Source: an uncultured Mycobacteriaceae bacterium (GTDB lineage Bacteria; Actinomycetota; Actinomycetes; Mycobacteriales; Mycobacteriaceae). Taken from it: a stretch of 64,000 nucleotides of DNA. Each line of letters opens with the position of its first letter. The first letter of the stretch is position 1. Location of the stretch: contig CADEGF010000019.1 of assembly GCA_902826815.1 (NCBI GenBank), forward strand, positions 1 to 64,000, read 5' to 3'. Under the pieces are notes generated by a model, which was not told the origin of the DNA, ran no database searches, and saw only the letters and a list, made by a program, of their open reading frames with translations. The translations under genes were made by a program, and so were the position numbers. This document shows, one piece after another, positions 7,427 to 16,909 of this stretch.

Positions 7427-10400
7427 GTAGCGTCCAGGACCGTCGTCGCGAACTGCTGCGCAAGCGCATTGCCGAAAGCGGCCTTGCCGCAGCGGAATCG
7501 ACTCCACAGCCACGGTTGAGCGCGGGCCAGAGCTATCCGCTGTCCGCCGGGCAGCGCCGAATGTGGTTCCTGCAGACAATGGATCCCGACGACCCGACGC
7601 TCAACATCTGCGTCGGCTACGAACTGCACGGTGCGCTCGACGCTGACCGGCTGAACAGGGCATTCAACGACGTCGTCGCGCGTCACATCATCCTGCGCAC
7701 CACCTATGGGTCCGACGAACAGGGCGAACCCTTCCAGGTGTTCGTCGACGACGTCGAGATTCCTTTCCAGCGAACCGATCTGACGGAGATTCCGGCAGCC
7801 GACCGAGACGCGCAGATCGACACCCTGATCGACCGCGAGTTCGGCAGATCGTTCGACCTGGCCAAGGAACCGCCCCTGCGAGTTACCCTCGTGCGCGCGA
7901 ATGCAGACCGGTACGTGCTGCTTCTCGTCATTCACCACATCGCATGGGACGACGACTGCCTTGGCGTCTTCTTCGGAGAACTCAACGCCGCGTACAACGG
8001 CGAACAGCAGGGCCCGCAGGCGCCGCAATATTTGGCGCTCAACGTGTTCGACGCCTCGGCGGAGCACGATGACGCCGACGTCGACTATTGGCGCACCACA
8101 CTGAGGCCGTTGCCAGAACCGCTGGAGTTGCCGGGGATGGCCGCCGGCAACCGGTCGAGGCGGGCCGGGCACCGAGCCGCGCCGTTGCCCGCGGATTTGG
8201 TCGGCCGCGTAGAGACCTTCGCCGGCGAGCATTCCGCGACACCGTTCATGGTGCTGCTTGCGACCTTCGGGGTGCTGATCCGGCGATACACCGGAATACC
8301 CGACTTCCTGGTGTCGATCCCCGTGACCGATCGGCCCGCGGCGGCGACCAACGCCATCGGCTACTTCGGAAACACCCTGTTGCTTCGGATGGACGCACGG
8401 TCGTCCGACACGTTCGGCACTTACGTCGAAGCCGTGCGCGATACCTGTGTCGCCGGATTCGCGCATCAGTCGGTGGGCGTCGATCGTGTGGTGCGAGAAG
8501 CGAATCCAGAGCGGTCCTACGGGGCTGACGGGATGGATCAGCTGGTCCGGCTCGGGTTCAGCATGCGTAAGACCGCCGGAGGAATCGCGCTCGACGGCGT
8601 CCGTGCGCGACAGCTCGACGTGGGCGCGGTGACCGCGGAGCGCCCGATCGCCCTTGCGATCGTCACGGACCCGCAGGGAATCTCGCTCGAGGTCGAATAC
8701 CAGCGTGACGTGGTGACCGACGCGGTCGCCGCCCAGCTGCTGTCCCACTACACGACGCTGCTCGACAACGCTCTGAGCGATCCTGGCCGCCGTTTGACGG
8801 GGCTTGACCTGTTGGATGCCGACGAGCGAGCCGCGGTGCTCGCCCAGTCGCACGGTGAGCTCGTCGCGACTCCAGCCGCCACGATGGTCGGGCTGATCGA
8901 ATCGGTCGTCGCCGCGCGACCCGACGCGATCGCCGTGGTCTCCGACGACATCCGGCTGACCTACGCCCAGCTGCACGGTCGTGCGAATCGGTTGGCGCGC
9001 TGGCTGATCGCGCAGGGGATAGGTACCGAAGACGTCATCGGCCTGCAGATGACCACATCGGTCGAGTTCATCGTCGCCATGATCGCGGTGTTGAAGTCGG
9101 GAGCGGCATACCTTCCGATCGACCCCGCATACCCGCAGGACCGCATCGACTATCTGGTGGCGGACACCAAACCCAGAATCGTCATCGGGCCGGCGGAACT
9201 CGAGGCAGCGGAGTGGGCCGCCGCGCAGCTGTCGGACACCACGCTGACCGACGGCGACCGTCTCCGGCCGTTGCGTCCCGAGCACCTCGCCTATGTCATC
9301 TACACCTCTGGCTCCACCGGCAAGCCCAAGGGCGTCGCGGTCAGCCATCATGCGATCGCCGAGCATGTCGACGGCTTCGTCGCCGAGTGGAGTATGACCG
9401 CCGACGACCGGCTGTTGCAGTCGTCGTCGGTGAGCTTCGACGCCTCGCTGCTCGACATCTTCGTCACGCTTTGTCTCGGTGCGCAGTTGGTCGTGCCCAA
9501 ACCCGAAGCGTTCGGCGATATCCCGTACATGGCGGACCTGATCAACCGGCATCGGATCACCGTGCTGCACATGGTGCCCTCGATGCTCAGCACTCTGCTG
9601 TTGCTGCCGCAGGTGGGCGAATGGCGGGCCCTGCGACATGTCCCGGTCGGAGGAGAGGCGCTGCCCGGCGAGATAGCCGACAAGTTCGCAGGCTACTTCG
9701 ATGCGGAACTGCGCAACCACTACGGCCCGACGGAAGCGGTCGTCTGCTCGACCCACATGGATGTCAAGGGTCGGCAGGGCTCGGGTGTGGTGCCGATCGG
9801 GGTGCCTAACCGCAACGTCTACACCTACGTGCTCGATGAGGAGATGGCACCGGTGCCCGCGGACGTGGTCGGTGAGCTCTACCTGGGCGGCGTCCAACTC
9901 GCGCGGGGGTACCTGGGCCGCCCCGGCTTGACCGCGCAGCGTTTCGTCGCAGATCCGTTCAATCCCGGCATGCGGCTGTACCGGTCAGGAGATCTCGTCC
10001 GTCGTAACGTTTCCGGGCATCTGGAGTTCGTCGGCAGGGCCGACGAGCAGGTGAAGATCCGGGGATACCGCATCGAGCTCGGCGAGGTCGAGTCGGCTCT
10101 CGCGACGCACAAGGCCGTCGGCCACTGCGTCGTCGTGGTCGAGGACAGCGACGCCGGACCCGCACTGGCCGCATACGTGGTGCCGTCGGTGACGGGGGCG
10201 CCCTCCCGGCAGCCGGATCTCGAGGAGATCCGCGCGCATGGCGCGGCTGTCCTGCCCGACTACATGGTGCCGACCGCGTTCGCAGTGATCAGTGAGATCC
10301 CGCTGACCGTCAGCGGGAAGCTGGACAAGCGCGCGCTTCCCACTGCCACCCGGGTGACGGGGCGAACCCACCGTGCGCCGGGAACAGACACCGAGCGACG

Positions 10401-12375
10401 CGTCTGTGCCATCTTCGAAGGACTTTTCGGCTGCGATCGGGTCAGTGCCGACGACTCCTTCTTCGCGCTCGGCGGTCATTCACTGCTTGTCGCCCGTTTG
10501 GTCGCGCAGGTTCGTGCCGACTTCGGTGTCGACTTGAGCGTGCGTGCCGTCTTCGACTCGCCGACGCCATGCGGGTTGGCGACCGGGCTCGACGCGCTGG
10601 TGGCGACGCCTCCGTCGGGCCGCCGTCCCGAACCCGCCAAAAGAGTGCGACCGGAATGGCTTCCGCTGTCCTACTCCCAACTGGCGATGTGGTTTCAGCA
10701 CCGGATGGAGGGTCCGAGCGACGCCTTCAACATGGCGCTCGCGCTCGAGTTCGACGGCCCACTGAACGCCGTCGCCCTCACCGAGGCGCTCAACGACGTC
10801 GTGTTCCGGCACGAGGCGCTGCGAACGAACTTCGTCGAGCGCGATGGTCTGCCGTATCAGGTCGTACGCCCGCACACTTCCGTCGACCTGCCTGTCGCCG
10901 ATACGACGGCCGACCGGCTGACCGAAGCGCTGGCCGAGCTGAGACGTTTCATCCTCGATCCGGAGTCCGATCGGCTGATCAGGCCCACCCTGTTGCGGCT
11001 CGACGGCGACACACACGTGCTCAACCTTGTGATCCACCACATCATCGCCGACCACGTGTCGATGGGGGTGTTGTTCTCGGACCTGATCTCGGCGTACCGA
11101 GCCCGGGTGGAGCAGACGCCGCAGCAGTGGCCCGAACACTCCATTCAGTATGCGGATTACGTCCTGTGGCAACGGGATACATTCGATTCCGACGGCGAGT
11201 GGGCCACGGCGCAGCTCGCCCACTGGCAGGATGCACTGGCCGGCTTGCCCGACGAGATCTCGGTGGCGCCCGACCGCTCGCGGCCATTCATGCTCGGGAG
11301 ACGCGGTGAGGCCGTGAAGTTCACAGTGCCCGCCGAGCGCCGGGCCGAATTGACCCGGCTCGCGGAACAGGAACGCGCAACCGAGTTCATCCTCTACGAG
11401 GCCGTCCTCGCCGCGGTGATGCACAAGCTCGGCGGCGGCGTCGACATCGCGGTCGGCACGCCTGCCGCATCGAGGGTGGACGAAGCGTCGGCGAACCTGA
11501 TCGGGCTGTTCGCCAACATGGTGGTGCTGCGTAACGACCTATCGGGCGACCCGACTCTGCGCGGCATCGTCGGGCGCACCCGCGACACCGTTCTCGACGC
11601 GTTCGCACACCAGGAGCTGCCGATCGAGCGGCTGGTCGAGGCGCTCAATCCGCCACGCTCACGGTCGCGGAATCCCTTGTTCCAGACGATGATCAATTTC
11701 ATCGGCCAGGAGTGGGCCACGGCGCCGCGCGCCGTTTCGCAGGGCACGACGGTGGTCGGCCTTTCGATGGATCTCGATGTCCCGTATCTCGACCTGAACG
11801 TGGGCCTGAGTGTCAACCCCGATGGTGGACTCGATGTCTGGGTGGTGGCGAATGCGGATCTCTACGAGCCCGACACCGTGGCGCAGATCGCCGACGCAAT
11901 GAGCAATGCGTTGCACGCGTTCGCGTCAACGCCGGACAAGGCGGTGTCCGAGGTGGAGTTGCTGCCTGCGGCCACGATGCGCAGGCTGCTCGCCGCGCCG
12001 ACGGCGATCGTCGTGGAACCCGCGGCACCAGGTGCACGCGGCTCGGCTGAAACCGAACGTGCCCTCATCGGAATGCTTGAGGAACTGCTCGACATCTCAG
12101 GTATCGAGCCCGACGACAACTTCTTCGCCCTCGGCGGCGACAGCATCATCTCCGTCCAGTGGTCGGCACGCGCGAGCGCGACGGGGCTTGTGTTCACCCC
12201 CGCCATGGTCTTCGAGCACATGACTATCGGCGGGCTGGCCTGCGCGGTCGACGCACAGGCGAGTGCGCCTGCGGCAGAGGTGGACTCGACACCGCAGCAC
12301 ACGCCGATGAGCGCATCGGGCTTGAGCCCAGACGCGTTGGCCGATCTCACCGCGTCCTGGCAGCAGCAGTCGTGA
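7423..12375 (+). CDS. mbtE: MbtE-like non-ribosomal peptide synthetase (C-A-PCP-C-PCP)
   Basis: At 1650 aa this is close to M. tuberculosis MbtE (about 1680 aa). Domains: condensation with HHIAWDD near residue 171; adenylation with the ATP loop YTSGSTGKPKG near 626; a carrier protein with GGHSLL near 1019; a second condensation domain with HHIIADH near 1204; a second carrier with GGDSII near 1571. The second module has no adenylation domain, so its carrier must be loaded in trans or used as a relay, perhaps for the ester bond to the polyketide unit. Hand alignment to GrsA gives pocket residues D-A-L-H-P-G-H-V-C, which I cannot map to a substrate with confidence. N-hydroxylysine is expected from the mycobactin order. 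The GTG start overlaps the fxbA stop. Confidence 0.87.
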   Translation: MSSVQDRRRELLRKRIAESGLAAAESTPQPRLSAGQSYPLSAGQRRMWFLQTMDPDDPTLNICVGYELHGALDADRLNRAFNDVVARHIILRTTYGSDEQGEPFQVFVDDVEIPFQRTDLTEIPAADRDAQIDTLIDREFGRSFDLAKEPPLRVTLVRANADRYVLLLVIHHIAWDDDCLGVFFGELNAAYNGEQQGPQAPQYLALNVFDASAEHDDADVDYWRTTLRPLPEPLELPGMAAGNRSRRAGHRAAPLPADLVGRVETFAGEHSATPFMVLLATFGVLIRRYTGIPDFLVSIPVTDRPAAATNAIGYFGNTLLLRMDARSSDTFGTYVEAVRDTCVAGFAHQSVGVDRVVREANPERSYGADGMDQLVRLGFSMRKTAGGIALDGVRARQLDVGAVTAERPIALAIVTDPQGISLEVEYQRDVVTDAVAAQLLSHYTTLLDNALSDPGRRLTGLDLLDADERAAVLAQSHGELVATPAATMVGLIESVVAARPDAIAVVSDDIRLTYAQLHGRANRLARWLIAQGIGTEDVIGLQMTTSVEFIVAMIAVLKSGAAYLPIDPAYPQDRIDYLVADTKPRIVIGPAELEAAEWAAAQLSDTTLTDGDRLRPLRPEHLAYVIYTSGSTGKPKGVAVSHHAIAEHVDGFVAEWSMTADDRLLQSSSVSFDASLLDIFVTLCLGAQLVVPKPEAFGDIPYMADLINRHRITVLHMVPSMLSTLLLLPQVGEWRALRHVPVGGEALPGEIADKFAGYFDAELRNHYGPTEAVVCSTHMDVKGRQGSGVVPIGVPNRNVYTYVLDEEMAPVPADVVGELYLGGVQLARGYLGRPGLTAQRFVADPFNPGMRLYRSGDLVRRNVSGHLEFVGRADEQVKIRGYRIELGEVESALATHKAVGHCVVVVEDSDAGPALAAYVVPSVTGAPSRQPDLEEIRAHGAAVLPDYMVPTAFAVISEIPLTVSGKLDKRALPTATRVTGRTHRAPGTDTERRVCAIFEGLFGCDRVSADDSFFALGGHSLLVARLVAQVRADFGVDLSVRAVFDSPTPCGLATGLDALVATPPSGRRPEPAKRVRPEWLPLSYSQLAMWFQHRMEGPSDAFNMALALEFDGPLNAVALTEALNDVVFRHEALRTNFVERDGLPYQVVRPHTSVDLPVADTTADRLTEALAELRRFILDPESDRLIRPTLLRLDGDTHVLNLVIHHIIADHVSMGVLFSDLISAYRARVEQTPQQWPEHSIQYADYVLWQRDTFDSDGEWATAQLAHWQDALAGLPDEISVAPDRSRPFMLGRRGEAVKFTVPAERRAELTRLAEQERATEFILYEAVLAAVMHKLGGGVDIAVGTPAASRVDEASANLIGLFANMVVLRNDLSGDPTLRGIVGRTRDTVLDAFAHQELPIERLVEALNPPRSRSRNPLFQTMINFIGQEWATAPRAVSQGTTVVGLSMDLDVPYLDLNVGLSVNPDGGLDVWVVANADLYEPDTVAQIADAMSNALHAFASTPDKAVSEVELLPAATMRRLLAAPTAIVVEPAAPGARGSAETERALIGMLEELLDISGIEPDDNFFALGGDSIISVQWSARASATGLVFTPAMVFEHMTIGGLACAVDAQASAPAAEVDSTPQHTPMSASGLSPDALADLTASWQQQS

Positions 12376-12382
12376 GGCGCCG

Positions 12383-15300
12383 GTGACGGAGTCTTCCCGG
12401 ATGTCTGCCCGGATCGAGGACGTACTCGCGCTCAGCCCGCTGCAGGAGGGCCTGTTCGCGCTCTACCGATTGGCCGACGACGGTCTCGACGTTTACTCGA
12501 TGCAGTTCGTCGTGGACATCGACGGGCCGATCGATGTCGACCTGCTGCGGCGCAGTGCCGCCGCCATGCTCGATCGGCATCCGAACCTTCGCGCCGCGTT
12601 CTGGGACCGCGACGTTCCCAAGCCGGTGCAGATCGTGCCGGATCGCGCCGAGCTTCCGTGGGTTGAACGCACCGCGACACGGGAGGAATTCGATGCCATC
12701 GCCCGATCGGAGCGTCGGCGCCCGTTCGACCTGAGCCGCGGACCTGCGCTGCGTGTGGTGCTGTTGACGGTCCCCGGCGACGGCAGCCGCAGGTTGGTCT
12801 TCACCGCACACCACATCCTGATGGACGGCTGGGCGCTCGCGGTGTTCTTCACCGAGATGCTCACGGTCTACTGGGCTGGGGGATCGCTGGAGGGCCTAGC
12901 AGCCCCGCGTCCGTACCGCGACTACATCGGCTGGCTTGCACAGCAGGACACGGCGGCGGCCATCGCCACGTGGACTGACTATGTGCGGGGGGTGTCGGCG
13001 CCGCTGATGGTGGCCGACGCGACGGCAGTCGGTGTGCCCGAGGTGACGTCGGAGGTGTTGACCGCCGCCGACACCGACCGTCTTCGCAGGTGGGCGGGTC
13101 GCAACGGCCTGACCCTCAACACCGCAGTGCTTTTCGCATGGGCTGTCGTACTGAGCAGGCTCACCGACCGTCGCGACGTGGTCTTCGGCACCATCGTCTC
13201 CGGTCGGCCGGAACATCTGGCCGGGGTGGAGAGCATGGTCGGGCTGTTCATCAACAGCGTGCCGGTCGTAGCACAGATCAGTGGCTCGGAATCCGTCGTC
13301 GAGCAGTGCGTGCGACTGCAGCGCGAGGCATCGGCGATGCGCGACATCTCCTACCTCAGCCTCTCGGAGATCCAGCGCGCGGACGGCCGAGGCGCGTTGT
13401 TCGACAGCATGTTCGTGTTCGAGAACGCCCCGATCGGGGATGTCGTCCAGACGACGACACTTCCCGACGGAGCGCGCTTCACACCTGTCGAGATGGAGAG
13501 CCTGACCCACTACCCGCTGACCGTGGTCTCGCACATGAGCGGCGAGCAGCTGGTCGTCCTCGTCGAGGTGACCCGTGAGGCGCTGCCGCATCTGCCGGGT
13601 GACGAGATCTGCGAGCGGCTGGTGAGCGTGCTGCTCCAACTTCCCGACATCGACGGCGAATCTCCCGATGCCCTGGACGTTCTCACCGACTCGGAGAAGG
13701 CAGAGTTCGCAGGCATCACAACTCGCGAGGCAGTGACGCCCGTCGGCACGGTGTGGGAGGCGTTCGAATCGCAGGTCCGTGCCACCCCGGACGCGGACGC
13801 GCTGACAGCGGGAACCGGCGAACGCTACACGTATGCCGAACTGCATGCGCAGGCATGCCGACTGGCGGGGGAGCTGGTTGACCGTGGCGCCGGTCCTGAG
13901 ACAGTCGTTGCGTTGGCGTTGCCACGCTCGACACGGACCATCGTCTGTGTCCTTGCCGTGCTCGCGACTGGCGGCGCCTATCTTCCCGTTGACGTGACAC
14001 TCCCGCGGGCTCGCATCAAATCCATTTTGAGCCAGGGCAATCCGGTGCTGGCGATCTCCGAAAGCGGCCACGCGCACCTGGTCGAGACCGACACCCCGAC
14101 TCTGGTGCTCGACGATCCGGCCGTCGCAGCGGGCATCTCCGAGAATGCCGCTGTCGCGCCTGCGGTGCGGCGGCTGCCGGAACACAGCGCGTACCTGATC
14201 TTCACGTCCGGCTCGACCGGAGAACCCAAGGGCGTCATCGGAACCAATGCCGCGCTCCTCGGCTATCTCGCCGACCACCGTGACCGGGTGTACCGGTCAG
14301 CGGCCACCCGCATCCGCCGTCCGCTGCGCATTGCGCACGCGTGGTCGATGAGCTTTGACGCGTCGTGGCAACCCATGGTCGGACTGCTCGACGGTCACTG
14401 CAACCATCTATTCGACTCAGAAGCCATGCGTGATGCACACCAGCTCGTAGAAGGCATGGCGGCCAACGAGATCGACATGATCGACACTACGCCGTCGATG
14501 TTCGCCCAACTGAACGCCGCCGGGCTTCTCGACCGCACACTTGCGGTGCTCGCCCTCGGCGGCGAGGCGATCAACAGCGCACTGTGGGACGAGTTGCGGT
14601 CGCTGTCCGATACCGCCGTGTTCAACTGCTACGGGCCCACCGAGACAACGGTGGAGGCGGTGGTGGCGCCGGTGAAGGAGTATCCGTCGCCGACCATCGG
14701 CACCACCAACGCGGGCACGTTCGGCTACGTACTCGACTCCGCAATGCGGATGGTGCCCAACGGCACGGTCGGCGAACTGTACCTGTCGGGTGCCCAGCTG
14801 GCCCGCGGTTACGCGTGTCGGGCTGCGCTGACTGCGGGCCGATTCGTTGCCGATCCCTTTCGCGCGGGGCAGCGCATGTACCGCACCGGCGATCTGGTGC
14901 GCCGCCTCTCCCATGGCGGCTATGCCTATCTCGGCCGCGCCGATACACAGGTCAAGATTCGCGGATACCGAGTGGAGATCGGCGAGATCGAGACCGCGCT
15001 GCGTGCCCAGCGCGAGGTCCACGACGCGGCGGTCTCCATGTGCCGACGGCACGGTATCGCAAGCCTGGTGGGCTTTGTTGTGTGGCAACCGAATACCGAT
15101 GGCGACCCCAGCCGGCTTCGCACTGCGCTCACGGCCCGGCTGCCGCTGTACATGGTGCCCGCCCGGATCATCGCCCTACCGGAGCTGCCGGTGAACGCCA
15201 ACGGAAAGCTGGACACCCACGCACTGGACGCCATGGCCGAGGACGCACTCGCCCTGGTCACAGGGAACGGCGCGGCGTCGGCCTCCACCGCCACCGAGCG

Positions 15301-16909
15301 CGCGTTGTGCGGTGTGTTCGGCGAACACTTCAACGGCGCCGTACCGCACGTCGAAGACGACTTCTTCTCCCTTGGCCTCGACAGCATCGTCGCCATCTCA
15401 CTGGTCAGCACCGCGCGCAGGTGTGGACTGCCGCTGAGCCCGCGGATGCTGTGGACGGCTCCCACGATTAGGACCCTCGCGACCGCGATCGATGCGGCGG
15501 CCGCAGGCACCGATGCCGAGATCGAGGGGGACAGGTTCGGTGAGGTGCTTCCGCTGCCCATGGCGTCATGGCTGTGCGAATACGGAAACTTTCGTCGCTT
15601 CACGCATAATTTCCTGCTCCGGCTGCCACCCGACGTCGACCGGGAGTCCATCGAGACGGTGCTCCAGTTGCTGCTCGACGGCCACGACACGCTGCGTTCG
15701 ATTCTCGTCGAAACACCCGGTGGGCCGCGCCTCGTCACGCGCGAACCGGGGGTGGTCCGAGCCACCGACATCCTGTCGCTCGTCGAACTGGCGAACCCGA
15801 CCGAAGCCGAACTGTGCTCTGCGATATCGGATACCGCGAGGGGGGTCATCGACGACATCGACCCGCGAGCAGGCTCGGTGATGCGAGCGGTGTGGCTTGC
15901 AGGCGCCGCGGACGGTCACATGCTTCTGCTCTCTGCACATCACCTGACGGTCGACGTGGTGTCCTGGCACATCATGCTCGCAGACGTCACCGAGGCCGCA
16001 CGCGCGATGAAGGCGGGCGAGACACCGAAGATGCTGCCGGAGTTCACGTCTTACCGACGCTGGTCGGAGCTGCTCTGGCAGCGGGCTGCTTCGCCGGATG
16101 TGGTGGATCAGCGGGACCACTGGATCGCGCAGGTCGCCGATCCGGATCCAGTGCTGGGTGCGCGTGCTGTCGACCCGCGGGCGGATACCTGGTCGGATCT
16201 GCGGGTGACCCAGATCGTCAGCCCAGTCGAGGACACCCGGCGTGTGCTCGCCGCGGCCACCAGAGATGAGGGTGTGCGCGAATTCCTCCTCGCCGCAACG
16301 GCGATGGCGATCGCGAGCCGGCGCCGCGACCGCGACCAGGACGCGAGGGCGGGCGCGCTCATCGCACTGGAGGGCCACGGCCGGGCCGATGCGTTGTTGG
16401 ACGCCGACACCACCAACACGGTCGGGTCCTTCATCAGCTCGTTTCCGGTGCGGCTCGGAGCGGGCGACGCCGCGGTGCACGTCGAGCAGGCTGAGCGCGA
16501 ACCGCAGGCGGCGCGCGCGCTACTCGATGCGGTTGTCGCCAGGCTTGGCGATATCCCGAACGAGGGTCTGGACTACGGCCTTCTGCGGTATGTCACAGGC
16601 GTCGCGGAACTGTCCGCCGAACCACAGATCCTGTTCAGCTATCTGGGCCGCCTGGATCTCGGAGCGGTGTCCGAGGCGCCGTGGTCGCTTGTCGCAGCGC
16701 CGTACATCGATGCCCTGCCGATCGACCCAGAGCCCGATCTGCCGCTGCGGTTCGCTCTCAACGTCAGTGCGCTCGTCAGCACGACGCCCGAGGGCCCGCA
16801 ACTGGTCACCAACCTCCGGTGGAGCGATGCGCTGTTCACCGAATCCGACATCGAGCGCCTGACGCAGTTGTGGCAGCGCAGCATCGCTGCATTGGCGGCC
16901 GCGATCTAG
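12383..16909 (+). CDS. mbtF: MbtF-like terminal NRPS (C-A-PCP-E)
   Basis: At 1508 aa this resembles MbtF (about 1460 aa), which adds the second lysine and ends the chain. Condensation HHILMDG lies near residue 142, the adenylation loop TSGSTGEPKG near 607, the carrier LGLDSIV near 997, and a C-terminal domain with HHLTVDVVSW near 1185, EGHGR near 1330 and SYLGRL near 1418. These last motifs are those of epimerization-type domains. Hand-derived pocket residues are D-A-Q-D-A-G-C-V-E; the acidic Asp and Glu fit a basic or polar side chain such as (hydroxy)lysine. No thioesterase domain is present, so release is by this terminal domain or the separate thioesterase. The GTG start is 7 nt after the mbtE stop. 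The 3' end overlaps the convergent mbtB-like gene by 4 nt. Confidence 0.87.
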   Translation: MTESSRMSARIEDVLALSPLQEGLFALYRLADDGLDVYSMQFVVDIDGPIDVDLLRRSAAAMLDRHPNLRAAFWDRDVPKPVQIVPDRAELPWVERTATREEFDAIARSERRRPFDLSRGPALRVVLLTVPGDGSRRLVFTAHHILMDGWALAVFFTEMLTVYWAGGSLEGLAAPRPYRDYIGWLAQQDTAAAIATWTDYVRGVSAPLMVADATAVGVPEVTSEVLTAADTDRLRRWAGRNGLTLNTAVLFAWAVVLSRLTDRRDVVFGTIVSGRPEHLAGVESMVGLFINSVPVVAQISGSESVVEQCVRLQREASAMRDISYLSLSEIQRADGRGALFDSMFVFENAPIGDVVQTTTLPDGARFTPVEMESLTHYPLTVVSHMSGEQLVVLVEVTREALPHLPGDEICERLVSVLLQLPDIDGESPDALDVLTDSEKAEFAGITTREAVTPVGTVWEAFESQVRATPDADALTAGTGERYTYAELHAQACRLAGELVDRGAGPETVVALALPRSTRTIVCVLAVLATGGAYLPVDVTLPRARIKSILSQGNPVLAISESGHAHLVETDTPTLVLDDPAVAAGISENAAVAPAVRRLPEHSAYLIFTSGSTGEPKGVIGTNAALLGYLADHRDRVYRSAATRIRRPLRIAHAWSMSFDASWQPMVGLLDGHCNHLFDSEAMRDAHQLVEGMAANEIDMIDTTPSMFAQLNAAGLLDRTLAVLALGGEAINSALWDELRSLSDTAVFNCYGPTETTVEAVVAPVKEYPSPTIGTTNAGTFGYVLDSAMRMVPNGTVGELYLSGAQLARGYACRAALTAGRFVADPFRAGQRMYRTGDLVRRLSHGGYAYLGRADTQVKIRGYRVEIGEIETALRAQREVHDAAVSMCRRHGIASLVGFVVWQPNTDGDPSRLRTALTARLPLYMVPARIIALPELPVNANGKLDTHALDAMAEDALALVTGNGAASASTATERALCGVFGEHFNGAVPHVEDDFFSLGLDSIVAISLVSTARRCGLPLSPRMLWTAPTIRTLATAIDAAAAGTDAEIEGDRFGEVLPLPMASWLCEYGNFRRFTHNFLLRLPPDVDRESIETVLQLLLDGHDTLRSILVETPGGPRLVTREPGVVRATDILSLVELANPTEAELCSAISDTARGVIDDIDPRAGSVMRAVWLAGAADGHMLLLSAHHLTVDVVSWHIMLADVTEAARAMKAGETPKMLPEFTSYRRWSELLWQRAASPDVVDQRDHWIAQVADPDPVLGARAVDPRADTWSDLRVTQIVSPVEDTRRVLAAATRDEGVREFLLAATAMAIASRRRDRDQDARAGALIALEGHGRADALLDADTTNTVGSFISSFPVRLGAGDAAVHVEQAEREPQAARALLDAVVARLGDIPNEGLDYGLLRYVTGVAELSAEPQILFSYLGRLDLGAVSEAPWSLVAAPYIDALPIDPEPDLPLRFALNVSALVSTTPEGPQLVTNLRWSDALFTESDIERLTQLWQRSIAALAAAI

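Noticed and set aside
7402-9897. 831-codon open frame on the minus strand across the MbtE-like gene
   Set aside because: It is antisense to a clear NRPS, rich in Arg, His, Asp and Val with no domain, which is the usual shadow in high-GC DNA.
7423-16909. Possibility that the two NRPSs are the exochelin FxbB/FxbC synthetases
   Set aside because: Module counts and lengths (1650 and 1508 aa) match MbtE and MbtF, while exochelin synthetases are, as I recall, much larger; only fxbA itself is exochelin-like.
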